Below are positions 36,376 through 46,069 of a DNA stretch of 51,472 bases, in pieces. The DNA is taken from positions 1 through 51,472 of the forward strand of contig NZ_ALPT02000030.1 of NCBI RefSeq assembly GCF_000292245.2, written 5' to 3'. Positions within the stretch are counted from its first letter, which is position 1; every line of letters begins with the position of its first letter. Position numbers and translations under genes: made by a program. Source of the DNA: Alkalihalobacillus alcalophilus ATCC 27647 = CGMCC 1.3604 (GTDB lineage: Bacteria; Bacillota; Bacilli; Bacillales; Bacillaceae_D). The notes under the pieces were generated by a model. It had not been told where the DNA came from. It made no database searches and worked only from the letters and a program-made list of their open reading frames with translations.

Positions 36376-37242
36376 TTATTGTTCATGTTTACTTTCAGGA
36401 AAAGGTTTTGTTTTCATTTTAGGTCTTAATTTCTTAATAGCCACAAGGATCGTGGCAAAAAATAACAGACCATAAAAAATAAAAAAGACGATCCACGGTG
36501 AAAAGCTCAATCCAGCAATTCGTTGAAGTTCTGGAAGCACACTCGGTTCTAATATATGAAAAAACATAATCGGAATATTAATCGAGGCGATTAAAAACGG
36601 CCATGGATAACTTTGATTAACATTCGTATAATAATAACTAAAATCGACTAAGATCACGGCCAAAACAGCTAAGCCTCCCGTTAAGAAAAACGCTAAACTA
36701 TAAGCCGTGACAATCGAAATAATCGTCTTTCTTAAAAGGGTAGAAGCTAAAACCCCAATCGCCCCAATCACAAACATCGTAAAAATATACATTAAAAAGC
36801 TAAGCACGACTTTATTTGGTGAAATCCCCCCATATAAAAAGACAATCATATATAAAGGTAAACTAGAACAAACGATAACGAGCAAAAAAGCAATCGATGA
36901 AAATAATTTACTTAAAATAATCGAGGCCGACGTTTGATCAGTCGTTAATAAAATCGGCAGCGTTTGCCTTTCACGCTCACTGCTAATCACTCCAGCTGTT
37001 AAACCAGGCGTGATAAAGATAATTAAGGCAAGCTGAAACATACTTAAAAAGGTAAACATTAATTGGCTCTCATACGGCCTAAATGTTCCGTACATATCAT
37101 TACTTAACTGAATGCCGATAAAACCTAATGATAATAACGCTAAAATTCCTAAATATGCAGCTAGACCGATATAGCTTTTAATAGAGCGGAAGCGCAGTTT
37201 TATTTCCTTATTTAAGACAGGGTTTATGAGTAAAGATTTCAA
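36376..37242 (-). CDS. ABC-2 type permease (GldF/NatB-like)
   Basis: Membrane permease of 288 aa with six hydrophobic segments, an ABC-2 layout: NPVLNKEIKLRFRSIKSYIG at the N terminus and the loop TAGVISSERERQTLPILLTT before TM3. TTG start at 37242 overlaps the ATPase stop (TATTGA). The pair is a two-gene exporter; its cargo might be a part of the surface complex or a lipid/glycan. It ends with a basic cytoplasmic tail. Confidence 0.9.
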   Translation of the reverse strand: MKSLLINPVLNKEIKLRFRSIKSYIGLAAYLGILALLSLGFIGIQLSNDMYGTFRPYESQLMFTFLSMFQLALIIFITPGLTAGVISSERERQTLPILLTTDQTSASIILSKLFSSIAFLLVIVCSSLPLYMIVFLYGGISPNKVVLSFLMYIFTMFVIGAIGVLASTLLRKTIISIVTAYSLAFFLTGGLAVLAVILVDFSYYYTNVNQSYPWPFLIASINIPIMFFHILEPSVLPELQRIAGLSFSPWIVFFIFYGLLFFATILVAIKKLRPKMKTKPFPESKHEQ

Positions 37243-38168
37243 TAGTCCTCCACTCCTTTCGTAATCTCCATAAAGACATCTTCTATATTCGATTCAACAT
37301 GTTTAAAACTAACAAGTGATAAATGATGGGCTACGGCTTTTCTTAACAATTCAATTTGATTATCTTCCGTCCCCGTAAAAAGAAATTCAAGTTTACCGTC
37401 TTTGACAACGAGTTCACTAACAAAGGCTTGATCTTCAAAAAAACGTCTCGCCTCATCAATAGCATCAGCAATTTGAACTTGAATAAGCCTTTTTGCTTGG
37501 AGTTGCTTTTCGATTTCTGCTACAGTTCCACGTGCTTTTAATGAGCCTTGGTCGATAACACCAATTTCATCACACATCTCTGCTAGCTCAGGCAAAATAT
37601 GAGAAGAAATAATGATCGTTTTGCCCATTGTCTTTAACTCTTTTAAGATTCCTCGCATCTCAATTCTAGCTCTTGGATCCAATCCTGATGCTGGTTCATC
37701 CAAAATTAATACTTTAGGATCATGGATTAAAGAACGAGCTAAACAAAGTCTTTGCTTCATGCCACGTGACAAAATATCGACATAAGAGTCTGCTTTATGA
37801 CTTAAATTGACAAGCTCAAGTAATTGCGGAATTAATTCTTTTCTTTCTCTTGCTGAAATCCCATAACTCGCTCCATAAAAGTCTAAATATTCTTCCGCTC
37901 GAAATTGATCGTACACACCAAAAAAGTCTGGCATGTAGCCAATTTTTCTCCGAACTTGACTAGGTTCCTTACAAACATCAACCCCATCAATATAAGCAGT
38001 CCCGTAAGTTGGAGCCATTAACGTCGCTAAAATTTGAAAGGTCGTCGATTTTCCTGCCCCATTTTGTCCAACAAAACCAAAAACGGTCCCTTCTCCAATC
38101 GAGAGGTTTAAATCATCCAATGCCGTAAATGTCCCGTATTTTTTCGTTAAATGGATCGTTTCAATCAT
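37239..38168 (-). CDS. ABC-2 type transporter ATPase
   Basis: 309 aa ATP-binding subunit. Walker A GQNGAGKST (34-42), a non-standard signature LSRGMKQRL in place of LSGGQ, Walker B VLILDEPASGLDPRA and switch His in IISSHIL are present. A C-terminal regulatory domain of about 85 residues follows. 4-nt overlaps with both neighbours show tight coupling to the permease and the large membrane protein. Confidence 0.95.
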   Translation of the reverse strand: MIETIHLTKKYGTFTALDDLNLSIGEGTVFGFVGQNGAGKSTTFQILATLMAPTYGTAYIDGVDVCKEPSQVRRKIGYMPDFFGVYDQFRAEEYLDFYGASYGISARERKELIPQLLELVNLSHKADSYVDILSRGMKQRLCLARSLIHDPKVLILDEPASGLDPRARIEMRGILKELKTMGKTIIISSHILPELAEMCDEIGVIDQGSLKARGTVAEIEKQLQAKRLIQVQIADAIDEARRFFEDQAFVSELVVKDGKLEFLFTGTEDNQIELLRKAVAHHLSLVSFKHVESNIEDVFMEITKGVEDY

Positions 38169-40557
38169 TCTTCAAACACTCCCTTTAATTGGATAGTAGG
38201 AAGGGAGACGTCATGCGGCATATCCGCTTTTGTTATCCTAAATAACAAATGTCCATTTCCATTAATATATCGCTCAGGATTATCAAATTCTGTGCCATTT
38301 TCTAATGATTCGTAATCTCCACTTTCTTCATTCCATATTTCATAACTCACTTGATTTTTTACCGTAATTTTTAAATCTGTGTACTGAACATTCTCATTAA
38401 ATATTTCATGTGGTAATTGATAATCAACCATAATCGTGCCGGCATCCGCATAAAAGAAGTTCTCTCCTTCTTCTAATGGGTAAGTATCTAAATAACTATA
38501 TCCACTTTCCATATAAACATCTGGTCTAATCTCATTTAGTTCAATATCAAAGCTTTCGCTCATTTCTCTCTCAATATGTGCTGACTGAACGAGCAGATGA
38601 TACGAAGACTTTTTAGACGGTTTCCCTTTAATTTCTACATCAAAAATGGAGTCATTAGTTATCGCGATGAAGGCCGGTAACCCTTGATCAAAAAGGCCAT
38701 TTTCTGAAGCGGCTTTCATTAAAGAGTCTTTACGGTACGAGTCCAAGTCATCATCAACATTTGTTTGATGATAATAATTGCTCGTAGGCGTTGCAAAAAT
38801 TTGATTTTTTGCTTCAAAGGAAACTTCAATTGTTTCACCGATCGCTACTGGACCAAGTGATACTTCCGTATTTCCTGTTTTGAAAAATAATTCTTCAATC
38901 TGGTAACCGGTATCATTCTTAATCGTACCTGACACTTCTTTATCAACAACAACTAAATCATGAGTAAGGGCCATCTGGGCATCTTTTTCAATCGGCCCGG
39001 TCACATTACGGACGGCCCAATATTCGACATCCTCAAATAAAACATCCAACTGACCGGCATTTTTATATAGAACATCCTGACCAGCTTGTTCATAGCCTCC
39101 TCTATAAGAATATTGATTCGTTGAATATGGAAATCCTGCAAATGTTTCCTCATTGATCGATAACATATAATCACCACTATTATTGCTAAATAAAGCAAAA
39201 CTAGCAAAACCATATGCTTGTTTGTTCGGCTGCAATTTCATGACCGAAAATTCATTCAGTTGCGGTTGTCCAATTCGATCTTTGGCCCCAAAGCCAAACA
39301 AACCTATAGCAATTACAATCGATAAGGAAGGCAAAATCCACCATGCATATTCTCTTTTATCAAGCTTTTTCAAAAAAATAAAAAGAAGTGGAAAAATCAA
39401 CAGAACGTATCCAAAAAAGACGGCAACAAGAATCCCAAATGGAATCGTTGAATTGGCAAAGATATTATTCACTTCGGTCATCGTGTAATTAAGCTTGTCA
39501 TAAATCGATGAATTATATTGATGATTTCTTTGCACAAGAGCTTGATTGAATAAGCTTTTCCAAACGTCTGTATTCCCTTCCCAATTAATAAAAGCACTTT
39601 CGCTTGGTGAAAAGGCGAGTTGAATAATCTCCCCACTGCCATAACGTTTTTGAACAGCGACTGGATAGTTTTCGGCTGACGTGTAATTTACTTGACCACC
39701 CTCTTCTACTTCACCAATATATAAAGCAACATTTTCTTCAGGGTAAGATTCTTCTTCGTTAAATTGCTTAAATAAAGAAGCATCTGCACGAACGGTTGAA
39801 ATCATAGCCCCCATCGGTAAGGCGTCTTTTAATAATCCACTCTTTTGCACGATCGCTGGATCTCCTCCAACAATTAGCTGTCCGCCAAACTGAATCCACG
39901 ATTCAATTGCCTGTTGCTGACGGTCGGTTAAATCGGCTAATGAAAATTGATCAAGAAGCAAATAATCAAGCATCGTTAAACCGATATAATCTTCTGGTAT
40001 CATTTTAGGGTCGACATTTACAAATTGTGGTTTTGTAACACTTGGTGAGACTGTCATTGACTTTAATGAATTTAATGAATCTGGGTCATTAGACAAAATC
40101 CCCATAACCGTAGCGTCATCAGTTAACTGTTGACCTGTAATCGTTTTTTTACCTGTTATTTTAATTTCCTTGCCTTTTGACCAACCCGACTCATAAAAAG
40201 ATATATCACTTGGCTGATTTTGTCCGTAATAATAACTAGAATCATAACCAGGAATCGTGACTAATAAAGTCCGGGTTTCACCTGCTGGAATGTCTAATGG
40301 AAAAATAAGGTTTCCATATGTATTGTATGTAGGTGAAGTACGAATAACAAGTTCACCTGAAAGATCCTCTCCTTGATTTGTGAGTGTTAATTCAAGCGGG
40401 AACCCCCCTCCTCTTGAGATTTTCCCTTCAAAACCAACATTTGTTTCAATATGTAATGATTCTTCTCCTTCTGCATTCGCAAATGTTATCGGAATAAATA
40501 AAACGACTAAAAAAATAAAACTAAAATCCAGATTGCTAGTTTTGGTTTCCTATCCAC
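38165..40557 (-). pseudogene. Large secreted/membrane protein heading the MoxR/VWA/ABC operon, frameshifted in signal peptide
   Basis: About 798 aa once repaired. GTG at 40557, 8 nt after AGGAG, encodes MDRKPKLAIWILVLFF and then hits TAG. The long frame carries LVVLFIPITFANA-EGEESLHIE and is open to 38165, but has no start of its own before ATG 40105, deep in the ectodomain. Adding one T to the T7 run at 40505-40511 gives a perfect signal peptide ending FANA. The mature part has a beta-rich ectodomain, a GATase-like segment (MLDYLLLDQFSLADL..WIQFGGQLIVGGD), two membrane helices (FGILVAVFFGYVLLIFPLLF; WILPSLSIVIAIGLFGFGA) and a C-terminal ectodomain. The start at 40105 used by simple gene calling is almost surely wrong. 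Confidence 0.85.
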
Positions 40558-40573
40558 AAATACATCTCCTCTC

Positions 40574-40875
40574 TTGAATATAAAGCGAAGTCCGTTTGCT
40601 TAGAAGTGAGAACACTAAGGAACAACGCTAAGTTCGCGACGTCCTCTCGCAACGCCTTGTACCCACGTCCTGTGGGCAGGGCTGACTAAAAAGTCGCTTT
40701 TTGACTTTATAGGCAGACCGATTTTTCTCGAACTTCTAACGGACGTAGCTAGATTGAATATAAAGCGAAGCCTGTTCGGTCAGAAGTGAGAAAAAATTAG
40801 GGGCGGCTTCTGAAGACGCTTTTTGTCTTCATAAGACGAACCGATTTTTCTCGAGCTTCTAACAGGTGTAGCTAG
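40574..40875. repeat. Tandem pair of long palindromic repeats
   Basis: Unit 1 (40574-40753) and unit 2 (40754-40875) both open with TTGAATATAAAGCGAAG and end with GTAGCTAGA. Each folds: unit 1 TCCGTT..AGAAGT with ACTTCT..AACGGA; unit 2 CCTGTT..AGAAG with CTTCT..AACAGG. The arms differ between units but stay paired. Unit 1 carries an extra GC-rich middle part. They lie just upstream of the operon start. Confidence 0.8.
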
Positions 40876-41075
40876 AATATTCGTTTAATCAAACAGCTAT
40901 TTCACCTCAACAAATATACCATAATTTCCATTATTATGAATCTATATTTGTTCATTTATTTGCTATCTATTTATTAGACGACACAAAGCCAAAAAACACT
41001 TCACTTTTTTTGAAATTATTTGTAAAAAAAATTAAATTGGTGATTTCAACTGAATGTTTCCTATCTGAAAAAGGA
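40876..41075. other. AT-rich intergenic region
   Basis: About 200 nt without a gene between the tandem palindromes and the GNAT terminator. No clear motif is seen. Confidence 0.4.
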
Positions 41076-41113
41076 ATAAAACGACCAAAGGTTAAGGTCG
41101 TTTTCACTTTCAA
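41076..41113 (-). terminator. Terminator of GNAT gene
   Basis: Minus strand AAAACGACC pairs with GGTCGTTTT around a 9-nt loop, then ATTCC. A and T runs lie on both sides so it may work both ways. Confidence 0.8.
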
Positions 41114-41157
41114 CAAATTTTATATCATTAAAAAAGTAGTTTAATAACTATGTATTT

Positions 41158-41688
41158 CTAATTATCAGTATTAATTCTCCCCATTAAGATAGTATTGTAA
41201 TAACCATTTGTAAGTTGTTTATCTTCTTTCAAGACACCTTCAATTTTGAAGCCTAAACTTTTATATAGCTTAATTGCTTTTTGATTAGTTTCAAGAACTT
41301 GAAGAGATATTTTCCTTATTCCACTAGAATCCGCCCAATTTATCATTTCTGTTAAAAGATTTTTCCCAATAGAATATCCCCAGAACTCCTTTAAAACGGC
41401 CACTCCAAATTCAATTCTATGAGAGGTTCTTTTTAAATTATTTCCTTTCGCTCTAATAAATCCAACAATCTTATCATCAACATCAGCAACTAAAAATAGA
41501 CTATTGCTATCATTTGTTTCAGTTAAGATAATATTAATAAAATCTTCACCACTTTCTCTATCAAAGTTTTCGGTTTCCCTATCAACTATAACTCTTAATT
41601 CCGATAAATGTTTTCCATCCGTTTCAACAGCAGCTCTAATTTTAAAGTTTAAATCTTTGCAAGAAAACGATTTTGGTTTAAATGTCAT
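41158..41688 (-). CDS. GNAT family N-acetyltransferase
   Basis: 176 aa acetyltransferase. The acetyl-CoA loop is VLKEFWGYSIGKNLL, preceded by VADVDDKIVGFIRAKG and followed by LQVLETNQKAIKLYKSLGFK, the standard GNAT strand-turn pattern close to RimI/RimJ-like or phosphinothricin-type enzymes. GGAGGTTAGAGC lies before the ATG. The substrate cannot be told. Single-gene transcript. Confidence 0.92.
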   Translation of the reverse strand: MTFKPKSFSCKDLNFKIRAAVETDGKHLSELRVIVDRETENFDRESGEDFINIILTETNDSNSLFLVADVDDKIVGFIRAKGNNLKRTSHRIEFGVAVLKEFWGYSIGKNLLTEMINWADSSGIRKISLQVLETNQKAIKLYKSLGFKIEGVLKEDKQLTNGYYNTILMGRINTDN

Positions 41689-41710
41689 GCTCTAACCTCC
41701 TATCTGTCAT

Positions 41711-41746
41711 AACAAAAGGCCTCTGAAAACTTCAAAGGCCTTTTGT
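41711..41746 (-). terminator. Terminator of PBP gene
   Basis: CAAAAGGCCTTTGAA and TTCAGAGGCCTTTTG pair around a 3-nt loop on the minus strand. The T run is within the stem arm. Confidence 0.78.
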
Positions 41747-41764
41747 CCATAGCTTAAACATTGA

Positions 41765-43804
41765 TTAATTAAACGCTTCTAATACTTGTTTCACTTTTTC
41801 GGCTACATAACGACTGCCGCCTTTATTTTCTACATTTTCAATCATCATTAGCGATAAGACTTCTGGTTCTCCGTCATTAAGAGCGATAAACCAACCTGTT
41901 TCTGGACCTTCTTCTTCTTGGCTTGATTTATGTTCGGCTGTTCCTGTTTTACCAGCTAAATTCATCGTTGAAATATTAGCTACATGACCAGTCGCATGTT
42001 GATTTTGAACAGCGTCGAAAATCGTTTGCTTGACCGTGTTCGCCGTTTCAGTAGAAATGACTTGCTCCTTCCAGAAAGAGCCCGTTTGCTCACTTGCCAC
42101 TAATGTCGGCTGTATCATCGAACCTTCATGAAGAAAAGTAGTAAACATGACAGCTAAATGTAATGGATTCACGAGTAATTCTCCTTGCCCATACCCCGTA
42201 TCTGCTAAAAGGGCATCGCGATTTAAACCATTCTCATTTGCGTAAGTAGAAGTTGCTAAATTCGTACTAAAATCTAGCTTTTCTCCGAATCCAAATGCTT
42301 CGAGCCCTGATGCAATATCCGCCTCTCCTGTTTCTAAGGCGAGTTTGGCAAAATAAATGTTATCAGAATAAACCATTGCTTCTCTTAAATTAAGAGAGGT
42401 TAAAGGAATACCAGAAACACGGGTGATAAAATGATTGCCCCAAGAATCATCTTTTTGCCAGCGATCATTTTCAGGTACATCAATTTTTGCGTTCGGATCC
42501 CAACCATTTTCTAAGGCAATTGCTGCAGTAATCGGTTTTATCGTAGAACCTGGTGTAAAGCTTTGATTAAACTTCGCTATAAATGGTTTACCGGGGTGAT
42601 TATTCAGTTCGTTAAATTGCTCAGTTGAAATCCCCACAATAAAATCATTCGGATTATAAGTCGGCATACTCACTAAAGCTAATACTTCACCTGTGACCGG
42701 ATTCATCGTCACATTTGTTCCATGTTCATCTTTTAATTGATCATAGGCCATTTTTTGAATATCCGCATCAATCGATAAGGTCATTTGTTCCCCGTCAACC
42801 GCCTCTTTTTCCACCAGTACATCCTTTTCTGTACCATCCTCAGCGACGATGGAAATCTTTCCACCTAATTGCCCTCGTAGCTCACTCTCAAATAAAGCTT
42901 CCAAACCCGCTCTTCCAATTTTTGAGCTCTCCGTATAGCCTTCTTCCTTTAATTCTTCGAGTTGGTCAGCCTGAATATTCCCGAGATAACCTGTTAAATG
43001 GGCAGCGGCTGCACCTAGTGGATATTGACGACCAGGAATGGTCTGAAAGGTTAAGCCTTCCGTACTCGTCTCTTGCAACATGTCCATTAACTCTTCATTT
43101 CCATCATAAACTAATTCGACAATTGGAACTAAGTGATCAGGCTGTACCCATGATTGATTAAGCTTTTCTTCAATAAATTCTTCGCTTAAATCAAGCAGTT
43201 CTGCTGCCTTTTTTATCATTTCTTCTTCTTTTCCTTCCATTCGCCCAAGGACCATTGCCACTTGAAGAAGCTTTCCATTAACCGCTAACTCTTTACCATT
43301 TCGGTCATAAATTTCTCCACGGATAGGGTTGATCGGCGTATATTGAACTCCATCACCATAATCCATTTGTGGCAATAACAATCCGGGAGTCCAATCTATT
43401 TTCCACTCTTGCCCCTCTTCCATTTCAACTAATTCAAATTTAACTCTGCCTTCATTCGTTAACAGTCCAATATTTGTTTCTACTTCTAATGAATAAAGAT
43501 AATATTGTTCCCCTTCTGGAGCCTCTTCCTCCTCAGGCACCTCCTCTTTTTCCAATGAAAGCATTCGATTTAATGCCTGAATCGTTTCGTCTGTCTCTTC
43601 ATACCAGCTAATAAAATCCTCTTTAGAAATTTGCGTATGTACACCTTCTGTTAACATTGGATAAATAGCCTCATAATTTCGACTCTCGTAATCTTCCAAA
43701 AATTGTTCTGCTAACACGTCAGGATTAGGTGTGTCATTACTGCAGCCAACCAATCCGATCGAAATAATCATTAAAACAAAGAGCCTACATATTTTTATTT
43801 GCAC
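41765..43804 (-). CDS. Class B penicillin-binding protein with MecA-type N-terminal domain
   Basis: Transpeptidase of about 679 aa, close to B. subtilis PbpC (PBP3) and the PBP2a fold. Signal/lipobox LVGC near residue 20, NTF2-like MecA_N domain (to about 150), dimerisation domain with RGEIYDRNGKELA, and transpeptidase domain with active-site STIK (near 420), YSDN and KTGT (near 620). It cross-links peptidoglycan outside the membrane; relatives have low beta-lactam affinity. Starts: GTG 43804 is 9 nt after AAGGGG and fits best; ATG 43810 and 43822 are possible. Confidence 0.93.
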   Translation of the reverse strand: MQIKICRLFVLMIISIGLVGCSNDTPNPDVLAEQFLEDYESRNYEAIYPMLTEGVHTQISKEDFISWYEETDETIQALNRMLSLEKEEVPEEEEAPEGEQYYLYSLEVETNIGLLTNEGRVKFELVEMEEGQEWKIDWTPGLLLPQMDYGDGVQYTPINPIRGEIYDRNGKELAVNGKLLQVAMVLGRMEGKEEEMIKKAAELLDLSEEFIEEKLNQSWVQPDHLVPIVELVYDGNEELMDMLQETSTEGLTFQTIPGRQYPLGAAAAHLTGYLGNIQADQLEELKEEGYTESSKIGRAGLEALFESELRGQLGGKISIVAEDGTEKDVLVEKEAVDGEQMTLSIDADIQKMAYDQLKDEHGTNVTMNPVTGEVLALVSMPTYNPNDFIVGISTEQFNELNNHPGKPFIAKFNQSFTPGSTIKPITAAIALENGWDPNAKIDVPENDRWQKDDSWGNHFITRVSGIPLTSLNLREAMVYSDNIYFAKLALETGEADIASGLEAFGFGEKLDFSTNLATSTYANENGLNRDALLADTGYGQGELLVNPLHLAVMFTTFLHEGSMIQPTLVASEQTGSFWKEQVISTETANTVKQTIFDAVQNQHATGHVANISTMNLAGKTGTAEHKSSQEEEGPETGWFIALNDGEPEVLSLMMIENVENKGGSRYVAEKVKQVLEAFN

Positions 43805-43905
43805 TATCATCTTCCCCTTCATTATATTTAGTTATATTTTACCATATGCTTTTTGAGATAGTTAGAAGATTTCATCTTTTTTGTTTCTATATTAATGATC
43901 AACTT

Positions 43906-43955
43906 GAAAAAAAGAGGCTATCAAAAGATCATTTAATGACCTTTTGACACCTCCT
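43906..43955 (-). terminator. Terminator of the mhq-like operon
   Basis: Minus strand GAGGTGTCAAAAGGTCATT pairs with AATGATCTTTTGATAGCCTC, followed by TTTTTTTC. Strong. Confidence 0.92.
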
Positions 43956-44000
43956 ATTGTTTCAATTTAACTTCATTTTCACTTTATGCTTTGATTTAGT

Positions 44001-44603
44001 TTAGACTAATTTTTGATACCACTCTTTTGCTGCTTCTACTTCTTCGCGAGTGAGCTGGTGTCCAGCGTTCGTCCAAAATGCTTCCAAATGAGCCCCTGCT
44101 TTTTCTAAATCTGAAATTAATTGTTGAGTATTTTCTGCTGGAATTATCGGATCGTTTTTTCCTGCCCCAACAAATACTTCGGTTCCTTTTAGTGAAGGTA
44201 ACTCGATATTTTTTAATGGGACCATCGCGTGAAATAAAATCGCTCCTTTAAACGCATCATTATAATGATACATTAGACTTGCGGCAATATTGGCTCCATT
44301 TGAATAACCAATGGCGATCACATTTTCACGGTCAAATTCATAATCATCTGCCGCTTGCGTGAGATAATCGTTTAATTCCTTCGTGCGAAATTTTAAATCC
44401 TCTTCATCAAAGACCCCTTCTGCTAATCGTTTAAAAAAGCGCGGCATGCCATTTTCTAACACGTTTCCACGTATCCCTAAAACACTCGCTTCTTGGTCAA
44501 TCATTTCGGCAATAGGTAATAAATCATGTTCATTCCCACCCGTTCCATGTAACAAGACAAGTGTCGGTTTATCTGGATTTCCTTTTTTAAAAATATGATT
44601 CAT
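44001..44603 (-). CDS. mhqD: Alpha/beta hydrolase, MhqD-like carboxylesterase
   Basis: 200 aa esterase of the phospholipase/carboxylesterase group. Oxyanion region HGTGGNEHDLLP, nucleophile in GYSNGA, acid in GAGKNDPIIP and His in NAGHQLT complete the triad. ATG at 44603 has AAAAGGAGGAG 6-7 nt upstream; the start at 44624 lies before that site. It follows the dioxygenase by 24 nt in the mhqR-mhqO-mhqD set that in B. subtilis responds to catechol and quinones. Symbol by similarity and context. Confidence 0.88.
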   Translation of the reverse strand: MNHIFKKGNPDKPTLVLLHGTGGNEHDLLPIAEMIDQEASVLGIRGNVLENGMPRFFKRLAEGVFDEEDLKFRTKELNDYLTQAADDYEFDRENVIAIGYSNGANIAASLMYHYNDAFKGAILFHAMVPLKNIELPSLKGTEVFVGAGKNDPIIPAENTQQLISDLEKAGAHLEAFWTNAGHQLTREEVEAAKEWYQKLV

Positions 44604-44627
44604 TTTTGTCTCCTCCTTTTCCAATTT

Positions 44628-45608
44628 TTATTGCTTTGTATTTAATGGCACTAGTTTAGCTTCGATTTCTTTTCGTTTGTCTTCAAAATATGGTGGCAAG
44701 GCTAAATTTTCTCCTAAAGTTTCAAAAGATTCGTCCCCTTCAAAACCTGGTCCATCTGTAGCTAGTTCAAATAAAATCCCATTTGGTTCTCTAAAATATA
44801 AGGACCGGAAATAATAACGTTCAACCGTTCCTGAGTTAGGAAGACGAACACCAGAAATAAAGTTAGCCCATTTTTCTAGTTCCTCTTGATTTTCAACACG
44901 GAAGGCTACATGATGAACACTGCCTCTTCCAGGCCTTTCACGTGGAAGATCCGTTCTTTCTTCCAAATAAATTTCTGCTCCCGTACCACCTTCACCCGTT
45001 TCAAATACTTGAATATTTGCCTGCCCTTCGACAAAAGGAGCAATTTCGCCAACTAACTTAAAGCCAAGGACTTCTTTTAAAACAGCTGCTGTTGTCTCTT
45101 TTTTGGGGACGGTCAACGTTACCGGTCCTAATCCATAAATCGCATATTCGACTGGAACTGGACTTTTATCCCAAGCCTTCCCACCAGCGACCCCTTGATT
45201 ATGTTCATCTGATATGAGCATTAATCGTTGTCCTTCAAAATCCCAAAATTTAAGTGTTTTTCGTTTGTTCACTTCTGTAATCGGCTCAAACTTTACTTGA
45301 AATTGTTCAAATCTTTCTTGCCAAAAATTTAATGCTTGATCATTTGGTACCCTTAAACTCGTTAATGTAATCGCATTGTTGCCATAATAAGTTTTGCCCG
45401 CATGGGGAATCTCAAAAAAGGTTAAATCCGTTCCAGGATTTCCTCGTTCGTCCGCATAAAATAAGTGATAAACCGATGTATCATCCTGATTGACCGTTTT
45501 TTTCACGAGTCGCATTCCTAATACTTCCGTATAAAAGCGGTAGTTTTCCTTGGCATTCGCTGTTAGAGAAGAAACATGGTGAGTTCCGATTAAACTTTTT
45601 CTTTCCAT
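44628..45608 (-). CDS. mhqO: Ring-cleaving dioxygenase, MhqO-like (two VOC domains)
   Basis: 326 aa vicinal-oxygen-chelate enzyme with two glyoxalase-like halves. Metal ligands probably are His in IGTHHVSS, His in GSVHHVAFR and Glu in ILFELATDGPGFE. In B. subtilis MhqO-type enzymes protect from hydroquinones. ATG at 45608 lies 9 nt after GGAG. It overlaps the MarR-type regulator stop region and is co-transcribed with it and with mhqD. Confidence 0.92.
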   Translation of the reverse strand: MERKSLIGTHHVSSLTANAKENYRFYTEVLGMRLVKKTVNQDDTSVYHLFYADERGNPGTDLTFFEIPHAGKTYYGNNAITLTSLRVPNDQALNFWQERFEQFQVKFEPITEVNKRKTLKFWDFEGQRLMLISDEHNQGVAGGKAWDKSPVPVEYAIYGLGPVTLTVPKKETTAAVLKEVLGFKLVGEIAPFVEGQANIQVFETGEGGTGAEIYLEERTDLPRERPGRGSVHHVAFRVENQEELEKWANFISGVRLPNSGTVERYYFRSLYFREPNGILFELATDGPGFEGDESFETLGENLALPPYFEDKRKEIEAKLVPLNTKQ

Positions 45609-45610
45609 TA

Positions 45611-46045
45611 TCAATCACTCCTGTTTAGTTGGTTTTTTTCCACCTTTTTTAATAATTCCAATAAAGTTTTCTGTTCTTCCTTTGTTAAAGAGGAAAAGAT
45701 TTGAGCTTGCTTTTCTTCTTGCTTCGGGACGACCTCTTCATATAATCGTTCCCCTTTATCCGTTAATTGAATATACTTTGTACGCCATTCTTGTTTTCTG
45801 CTAACAAAACCTGCATTTTCTAAAATTCGGAGCGAGTGAGTAATGTTCCCTTTTGTTACAAATAACTTTTCGGCCAAATCTTTTTGAGCAATTGGCTGAT
45901 GGACTCCGATTTGAGCTAATAAATCAAGTTGAGACACCGTTAAGTTCCATTGCGATAAATACTTGGACGACATTCGGTTGCTTTTATTATAAATACGAGC
46001 TAAACGAAACCATAATAAAAGTGGTAATCTTTGCTTTCGAAACAC
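45611..46045 (-). CDS. mhqR: MarR-family regulator, MhqR-like
   Basis: 144 aa winged-helix repressor: N-terminal dimer helix (LWFRLARIYNKSNRMSSKYL), HTH with PIAQKDLAEKLFVTKGNITHSLRILENAGF and wing WRTKYIQLTDKGERL. No Cys residue is present, so it would sense quinones by ligand binding rather than by thiol oxidation, as proposed for B. subtilis MhqR. GTG start behind GGAGGTGATG. A palindrome in its own promoter suggests self-repression. Confidence 0.88.
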   Translation of the reverse strand: MFRKQRLPLLLWFRLARIYNKSNRMSSKYLSQWNLTVSQLDLLAQIGVHQPIAQKDLAEKLFVTKGNITHSLRILENAGFVSRKQEWRTKYIQLTDKGERLYEEVVPKQEEKQAQIFSSLTKEEQKTLLELLKKVEKNQLNRSD

Positions 46046-46069
46046 GATTTCATCACCTCCACTACAATC

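Noticed and set aside
38165..40105. Start of the large operon-head protein at ATG 40105
   Set aside because: The same frame continues about 150 codons upstream into a signal peptide, and there is no ribosome-binding site at 40105.
42715..43161. 148-codon frame opposite the PBP gene
   Set aside because: Antisense shadow; the PBP frame has all catalytic motifs and a ribosome-binding site.
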